From Anoxynatronum buryatiense (GTDB lineage Bacteria > Bacillota > Clostridia > Peptostreptococcales > Tindalliaceae): a stretch of 64,000 bases of DNA. Where the stretch lies: assembly GCF_900182905.1 (NCBI RefSeq), contig NZ_FXUF01000003.1, positions 186,001-250,000 on the forward strand, in the 5' to 3' direction. The notes under the pieces are model-generated. The model ran no database searches. It was not told the DNA's origin and saw nothing but the letters and a program-made list of their open reading frames with translations. The translations under genes and the position numbers were made by a program. Numbering within the stretch: position 1 is the first letter of the stretch; every line of letters starts with the position of its first letter. Shown one piece after another: positions 60,342 to 64,000 of the stretch.

Positions 60342-61594
60342 TAATTGCTTCCTCCTTCAACAGCGCATTTCTTGCCTGTTTTTTCCACATCGGTTACCTG
60401 TGCCTGAAAGTGACCATCCTGTAACTGGACGCAAACAGTGTCGCCAGTGTTAACTTGCTGTATGGCAGCAATCATATTGTCTGACTGGTCCCTGACGAAA
60501 GCATACCCCCTGCCAAGAACGTTCAAAGGGCTTAGTTGATTCAATTGTTCTCCTTTGTGTTGAAGAATCATTCGTTGCTCTCGAAGTTTTGTTTGCATTC
60601 GAGTGATTATCCGATGTTGTAACATGTCCAGTGCTTGTTGCCGTTCTTCAAGAAAACTGCGTGGGGAACGAAGCGGCGTGCTACGATACAAACTGTTTAG
60701 CTGATACCTGTGACGTTCAATTCGTTCACTGGTACTGCGTCTCAAACGAATAAAAAGTTGATTCAGCTGACGCTCAAGCAAGACATGATCCGGGACTGCT
60801 AATTCTGCTGCGGCAGTAGGAGTATTAGCTCGTTGATCTGCTACAAAATCAGCAATTGTAAAATCGGTTTCATGACCAATGCCGGTCACAACAGGAATGG
60901 GCGATCGTGCAATGGCATATGCCAGAGATTCGCTGTTAAATGCCCACAGCTCTTCGACTGATCCGCCTCCCCGGCCTAATAAGATCAAATCGAGGGGATG
61001 GGTAGCTGCTTTGTTCATAGCTTCCGTGAGTGAAGATGACGCCTGTTCACCCTGAACCTGTGCCGGAAAAAGATACAGCTTCGCAATTGGCCAGCGACGT
61101 TTTAAAACTGTTAAAAAATCCTGTAATGCAGCACTTGATTCAGATGTAATGATGCCAATATTCTCAGGAAAAGGGGGCAGCGTCTTTTTTTGAGATTCGT
61201 CCATCAGTCCTTCTTTTTTCAGCTTCTCTTTTAATTGTTGGAAAGCGAGAAACCAGTCTCCCAAACCTGTTTCTTCTACACGTGCGGCTATAATCTGGTA
61301 TTGGCCATCGCGTTCGTAAAGTGAAACAGCTCCTGAAACAGTCACCCGCATCCCATCTTTCATGCGAAAAGACAGAAGCTGTACCTGTTGACGGAACATG
61401 ACACACCTTACCCGGCTGTTTTCATCTTTAAGTGAAAAGTAGACATGTCCACTACTGTGATAAGTACAGTTGGAAACTTCGCCTGCTACCTGTGCCATAT
61501 GTAAAATAGGGTCTGCCTGAATGAGTCGTTTAATATAAAGATTCAGCTGTGAGACAGACAGTGTTTTGATGCGAATGACAATCAACTCCTCCAC
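60341..61594 (-). CDS. xseA: Exodeoxyribonuclease VII large subunit
   Basis: 417 residues. An N-terminal OB-fold (about 20-110; VAGEVSNCTYHSSGHVYFSL) is followed by the catalytic domain with IGIITSESSAALQDFLTVL and the GRGGGSVEELWAFNSE motif (about 208-223), then a long coiled region (about 275-380). The start is doubtful. The frame opens at GTG 61594 without a ribosome site, and TTG 61585 abuts GGAGGAG. A family-like N-terminus (RIKTLSVSQL) with good spacing would begin at an ATT codon at 61576. Confidence 0.93.
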   Translation of the reverse strand: MEELIVIRIKTLSVSQLNLYIKRLIQADPILHMAQVAGEVSNCTYHSSGHVYFSLKDENSRVRCVMFRQQVQLLSFRMKDGMRVTVSGAVSLYERDGQYQIIAARVEETGLGDWFLAFQQLKEKLKKEGLMDESQKKTLPPFPENIGIITSESSAALQDFLTVLKRRWPIAKLYLFPAQVQGEQASSSLTEAMNKAATHPLDLILLGRGGGSVEELWAFNSESLAYAIARSPIPVVTGIGHETDFTIADFVADQRANTPTAAAELAVPDHVLLERQLNQLFIRLRRSTSERIERHRYQLNSLYRSTPLRSPRSFLEERQQALDMLQHRIITRMQTKLREQRMILQHKGEQLNQLSPLNVLGRGYAFVRDQSDNMIAAIQQVNTGDTVCVQLQDGHFQAQVTDVEKTGKKCAVEGGSN

Positions 61595-61606
61595 CAGAAA
61601 TAATAA

Positions 61607-62614
61607 CTATTGGTTTGTAAATATCTGGTTGATATGGGCAGCTGTTAATACAGCAGTTCCTGCAGCGTTATCACTGCAAAATTCCTGCTGGGCATGGTGG
61701 ATGGTTAATGGAAGTTTTTTTAGAAAAGTTTCCATCGTTTCACGCACCAGACAGTTCGATGCTACTCCCCCAACAGTGAGTAGTGAAGTAAGTGGTTCCA
61801 AAGTCCATGCCTTCTTCATCAATTTTCCCAATAAAATACCGGAAAAATGAAAAATACTGGCAGCCAGTTGTTCATTGGAATGCATGCCTGATTGCAGGCA
61901 TCGTTGTAAAAATGTTTCCGGACCTGAAAGACTTAACTCCAGGTGACAACCATGTTTTTGGCTGTTCTGATTTTGATGGATAGAGAAAGGAATTTCAATC
62001 AAGGGAAGTTCATTCTTTTGAGCTAATTTTTCCAAGGCAGGTCCTGCAGGGAAAGACAAACCCATGGCAACACCAAGGCGGTCAATGAGCTGCCCCAAGC
62101 TGATATCGCTGGTTTGTGCCACAACAACGGCAGTATATCCCACTTCACGCGTTGGTGCCACGCGCAGTAATTCTGTTGTTCCGCCGGAAAGGTGAAGTGC
62201 ATAAAATGGGCGGTTCATTTCAAGCCCTAAAGACCAAAGTCCAGCTGCCAGATGACCTTCCTGATGACTGTAAGAAAAGCAGGGAACCTGATGGATGACA
62301 GCCACAGACCTGGCCAGGGATTCACCCGCCAGAAAAACAGGCATGTAAGAACCTTCAATATCACGTGGTCGATTGCTGTACCCCACTGCTTTTAAACATA
62401 CCTGACTTAAAGCACTTTCCATGGATTTCAACAGAACCGGTAATTCCCGAACATGCTGAAAAAGGGCTTCAGATTGTCTGAGGCCCCGTTTTCCTTCTGT
62501 TACAGTTAACAATTGACGTCGTTGATCCAAGAGCTGATAGGAAGTATCCATTAAAGCAATTGAGGTGGTATAATTACTGGTATCAAAAGCTAAAACTGCT
62601 TCAGGGAGTTGCAT
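61607..62614 (-). CDS. TsaD/Gcp-like ASKHA-family protein
   Basis: 335 residues related to the t6A enzyme TsaD. It has AFDTSNYTTSIAL at the N-terminus, the metal-site HQEGHLAAG (HxxxH form, about residue 117), the nucleotide-binding LHLSGGTTELL, and a late GGVASNCLVRE. Clostridia commonly have this second Gcp-like gene between nusB and xseA in addition to true tsaD. It lacks part of the usual TsaD length and several signature positions, so a separate role is likely. It overlaps nusB by 14 bases; ribosome site GGGGGGAAG. Confidence 0.82.
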   Translation of the reverse strand: MQLPEAVLAFDTSNYTTSIALMDTSYQLLDQRRQLLTVTEGKRGLRQSEALFQHVRELPVLLKSMESALSQVCLKAVGYSNRPRDIEGSYMPVFLAGESLARSVAVIHQVPCFSYSHQEGHLAAGLWSLGLEMNRPFYALHLSGGTTELLRVAPTREVGYTAVVVAQTSDISLGQLIDRLGVAMGLSFPAGPALEKLAQKNELPLIEIPFSIHQNQNSQKHGCHLELSLSGPETFLQRCLQSGMHSNEQLAASIFHFSGILLGKLMKKAWTLEPLTSLLTVGGVASNCLVRETMETFLKKLPLTIHHAQQEFCSDNAAGTAVLTAAHINQIFTNQ

Positions 62615-63023
62615 GACGATCTTCCCCCCGGTCTTTCAGGTAGGTGCCCAAAATGCCATTAACAAAGGCTGATGAATTTTCGGTACTAAACTTTTTTGCC
62701 ATCTCAATTGCTTCATTCACAGAGACATAACTGGGAATGTCATCTAAATCCAGTAATTCCGCAATTGAAACACGAAGAATTGCCAGATCCACCCGGGCAA
62801 TACGTTCCATCTGCCAGTCAATGGCATAAGATCGAATCATTTGGTCAACTTCATCATGACGTTCAATCACAGAGGTAAGCACCTGTCTAATGTAAACATC
62901 CTGATCAGGACTTTCAGGGGCGTCCTCAAGAAAATGTTGATACCCCGCCAAACTAAACTCATTCTTGATGATCATTTCGTATACTAACTGCATACACAGT
63001 TCTCTGGCTTCTTTACGCTTCAT
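62601..63023 (-). CDS. nusB: Transcription antitermination factor NusB
   Basis: 140 residues, all helical. RKEARELCMQLVYEM starts the RNA-binding part, and the C-terminal half has ARVDLAILRVSIAELL and YVSVNEAIEMAKKFSTENSSAFVNGILG (two parts, about 100-127). With NusE it prevents early termination in rRNA operons. ATG 63023 lies eight bases after GGAGG; a longer frame starts inside that site. Confidence 0.94.
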   Translation of the reverse strand: MKRKEARELCMQLVYEMIIKNEFSLAGYQHFLEDAPESPDQDVYIRQVLTSVIERHDEVDQMIRSYAIDWQMERIARVDLAILRVSIAELLDLDDIPSYVSVNEAIEMAKKFSTENSSAFVNGILGTYLKDRGEDRHATP

Positions 63024-63045
63024 GCAGGGTACCTCCACTCACAGG

Positions 63046-63426
63046 TTAAGACGATTCACGGGCAGTATCAATGCTTTCTTCGGGAAACCGCACTGCCTGC
63101 ACATGAATGTCTACAGCACCTACTTTCAGCGCTGTCATGGTTTCAACCATAGTTTTGACTTTATCCTGAATTTCCCAGGCTATATCAGGGATGGCAATGC
63201 CGTATTCCAGTACCAAATTTAAATGAAGATAGACCACCTGATTTTTCACTTCGACTTTAACACCTTTAGAAAGGTTTTTTTTGCCCAAAACATCGGCAAT
63301 ACCGCCGGTAAGGCCGCCGCTCATACCAGCAACGCCCTTCACATCAGTGGCACTTAAACTGGCAATTGTGGCAATCACATCTTCAGCAATGTGAATTTCT
63401 CCACTGCGATGCTCTTCCATAACCAT
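63046..63426 (-). CDS. Asp23/Gls24 family protein (AmaP-partner type)
   Basis: 126 residues of the alkaline-shock-protein 23 family, with GEIHIAEDVIATIASLSATDVKGV near the N-terminus and VYLHLNLVLEYGIAIPDIAWEIQDKVKTMVETMTALKV (in parts, about 65-102). Asp23 proteins sit at the membrane face and affect the cell envelope. In spore formers the gene follows spoIIIAH; here a zinc-ribbon protein gene is immediately upstream. Two in-frame ATGs; GGAGG favours the first (63426). Confidence 0.9.
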   Translation of the reverse strand: MVMEEHRSGEIHIAEDVIATIASLSATDVKGVAGMSGGLTGGIADVLGKKNLSKGVKVEVKNQVVYLHLNLVLEYGIAIPDIAWEIQDKVKTMVETMTALKVGAVDIHVQAVRFPEESIDTARESS

Positions 63427-63500
63427 TTAGCATCCTCCTTAACAAAGAAAATCCCATGAGTGATCAAAGGATTTTCTTTCGCCAACACATGTTTTCAGCA

Positions 63501-63986
63501 CTATTCCTGTTGATGATCCTCTGCGACAACTTCTTCTTCTTCGTCATCATGGCAATCGCCACCGCAGCAGCAACCCTCTTCACAGAAGTCATCATCAGCA
63601 AATTCGATGAGCTCATGGCATTGTGGGCACAGTATTTCTGCATCCTCATCATACAAAATATCCTCATCAAGATAGATGGCTTCACCACACTTTGGACACT
63701 CGATTTCCATGAAGTCAATTTCTTCATCTTCATAATCATCATCATCATCATTTTCGTCAAAGTCGTCAGAAATAAGTGATTCAGCTTCTGCCAAATCATC
63801 ATCCAGCGCTTCAACATAATCAGCAAGATCTTCCTGTTCTTCCTGTAATTCTTCCATCGATGCAACGATTTCTTCCAGGGTGTCCAAAATCCCCAGCAGC
63901 AGTTTTCCTTCTTTTGATGACTCTTTAATGTTTAAGCCTTCTGCCAGTCCTTTGAGGTAAGCCACATTTTCAAAAAGATGGTTCAT
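63501..63986 (-). CDS. Acidic zinc-ribbon protein (CD1247 N-terminal-domain family)
   Basis: 161 residues. The N-terminal helical part (1-60, MNHLFENVAYLKGLAEGL...) is typical of the CD1247 family in Clostridia, followed by a very acidic stretch (about 62-92, runs of D and E), a zinc ribbon with CPKC (about 95) and CPQC (about 119), and a cysteine-rich segment EEGCCCGGDC near the end. Function unknown. Start ATG follows AAGGAGG by seven bases. It usually stands just before the spoIIIA operon, which is absent here. Confidence 0.8.
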   Translation of the reverse strand: MNHLFENVAYLKGLAEGLNIKESSKEGKLLLGILDTLEEIVASMEELQEEQEDLADYVEALDDDLAEAESLISDDFDENDDDDDYEDEEIDFMEIECPKCGEAIYLDEDILYDEDAEILCPQCHELIEFADDDFCEEGCCCGGDCHDDEEEEVVAEDHQQE

Positions 63987-64000
63987 ATTACGCCTCCTTG

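Noticed and set aside
63700-63780. ATC/TCA-rich simple repeat as a microsatellite
   Set aside because: It encodes the Asp/Glu-rich stretch of the zinc-ribbon protein in frame.
1-64000. CRISPR array, IS element, tRNA or rRNA genes
   Set aside because: No regularly spaced repeats, transposase, terminal inverted repeats or RNA gene signatures were seen.

Overview
The window is a piece of chromosome from a low-GC Gram-positive anaerobe of the class Clostridia. The evidence is the miaB-mutS-mutL-miaA-hfq run, the asp23-nusB-xseA-xseB-ispA-dxs-tlyA-argR-recN run, strong AGGAGG-type ribosome sites and intrinsic terminators with U tracts. Amino-acid catabolism (tryptophanase, two methionine-gamma-lyase-like proteins) fits an amino-acid fermenter. 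An OLE RNA fits the anaerobic or extremophilic Firmicutes in which that RNA is known. I cannot name a genus.

Layout. 1-5.5 kb: the start of an aminotransferase gene, tryptophanase with an adjacent IclR-type regulator, beta-phosphoglucomutase, and a MATE exporter. 5.8-15.4 kb: one 12-gene operon joining a full chemosensory core (hybrid CheA, CheW, CheB, CheR, two CheY, three CheX-type phosphatases) to a partner-switching set (RsbW-like kinase, STAS protein, REC-PP2C phosphatase). No receptor or flagellar gene is present. 15.5-20.5 kb: a PspC/LiaF-like envelope pair, an S24 self-cleaving-type repressor divergent from a small DivIC-like membrane protein with shared operators, an orphan ThiF-like enzyme, and a CPA-type antiporter behind a fluoride riboswitch. 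21-25 kb: isocitrate dehydrogenase with citrate synthase, and a Met/Cys PLP enzyme. 25-29.5 kb: a beta-helical lipoprotein and a two-component system. 29.9-38.8 kb: miaB-mutS-mutL-miaA-hfq and an 'aluminium resistance' PLP enzyme. 38.9-51.4 kb (minus): lexA, a tyrosine recombinase, scpB-scpA, a site-2 protease, a DHH-CBS-nucleotidyltransferase fusion, pdp, two purine nucleoside phosphorylases, deoB, xerD and nudF. recX lies on the plus strand, tail to tail with recN. 52.2-64 kb (minus): a zinc-ribbon acidic protein, asp23, nusB, a TsaD-like protein, xseA, xseB, ispA, a DUF212 protein, OLE RNA, its membrane partner OapA, dxs, tlyA, argR and recN.

How the parts work together. The chemosensory operon looks like a route from a phosphorelay to a partner-switching output, probably a sigma factor or other target encoded elsewhere. 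The OLE-oapA unit has its own promoter and terminator inside the isoprenoid/DNA-metabolism cluster. Several sporulation genes expected from clostridial gene order are missing at once: spoIIIA before asp23, spoIVB-spo0A after recN, and spoIIM between nudF and xerD. This suggests a lineage that has lost sporulation. No rRNA, tRNA, CRISPR array, insertion sequence or prophage was seen.
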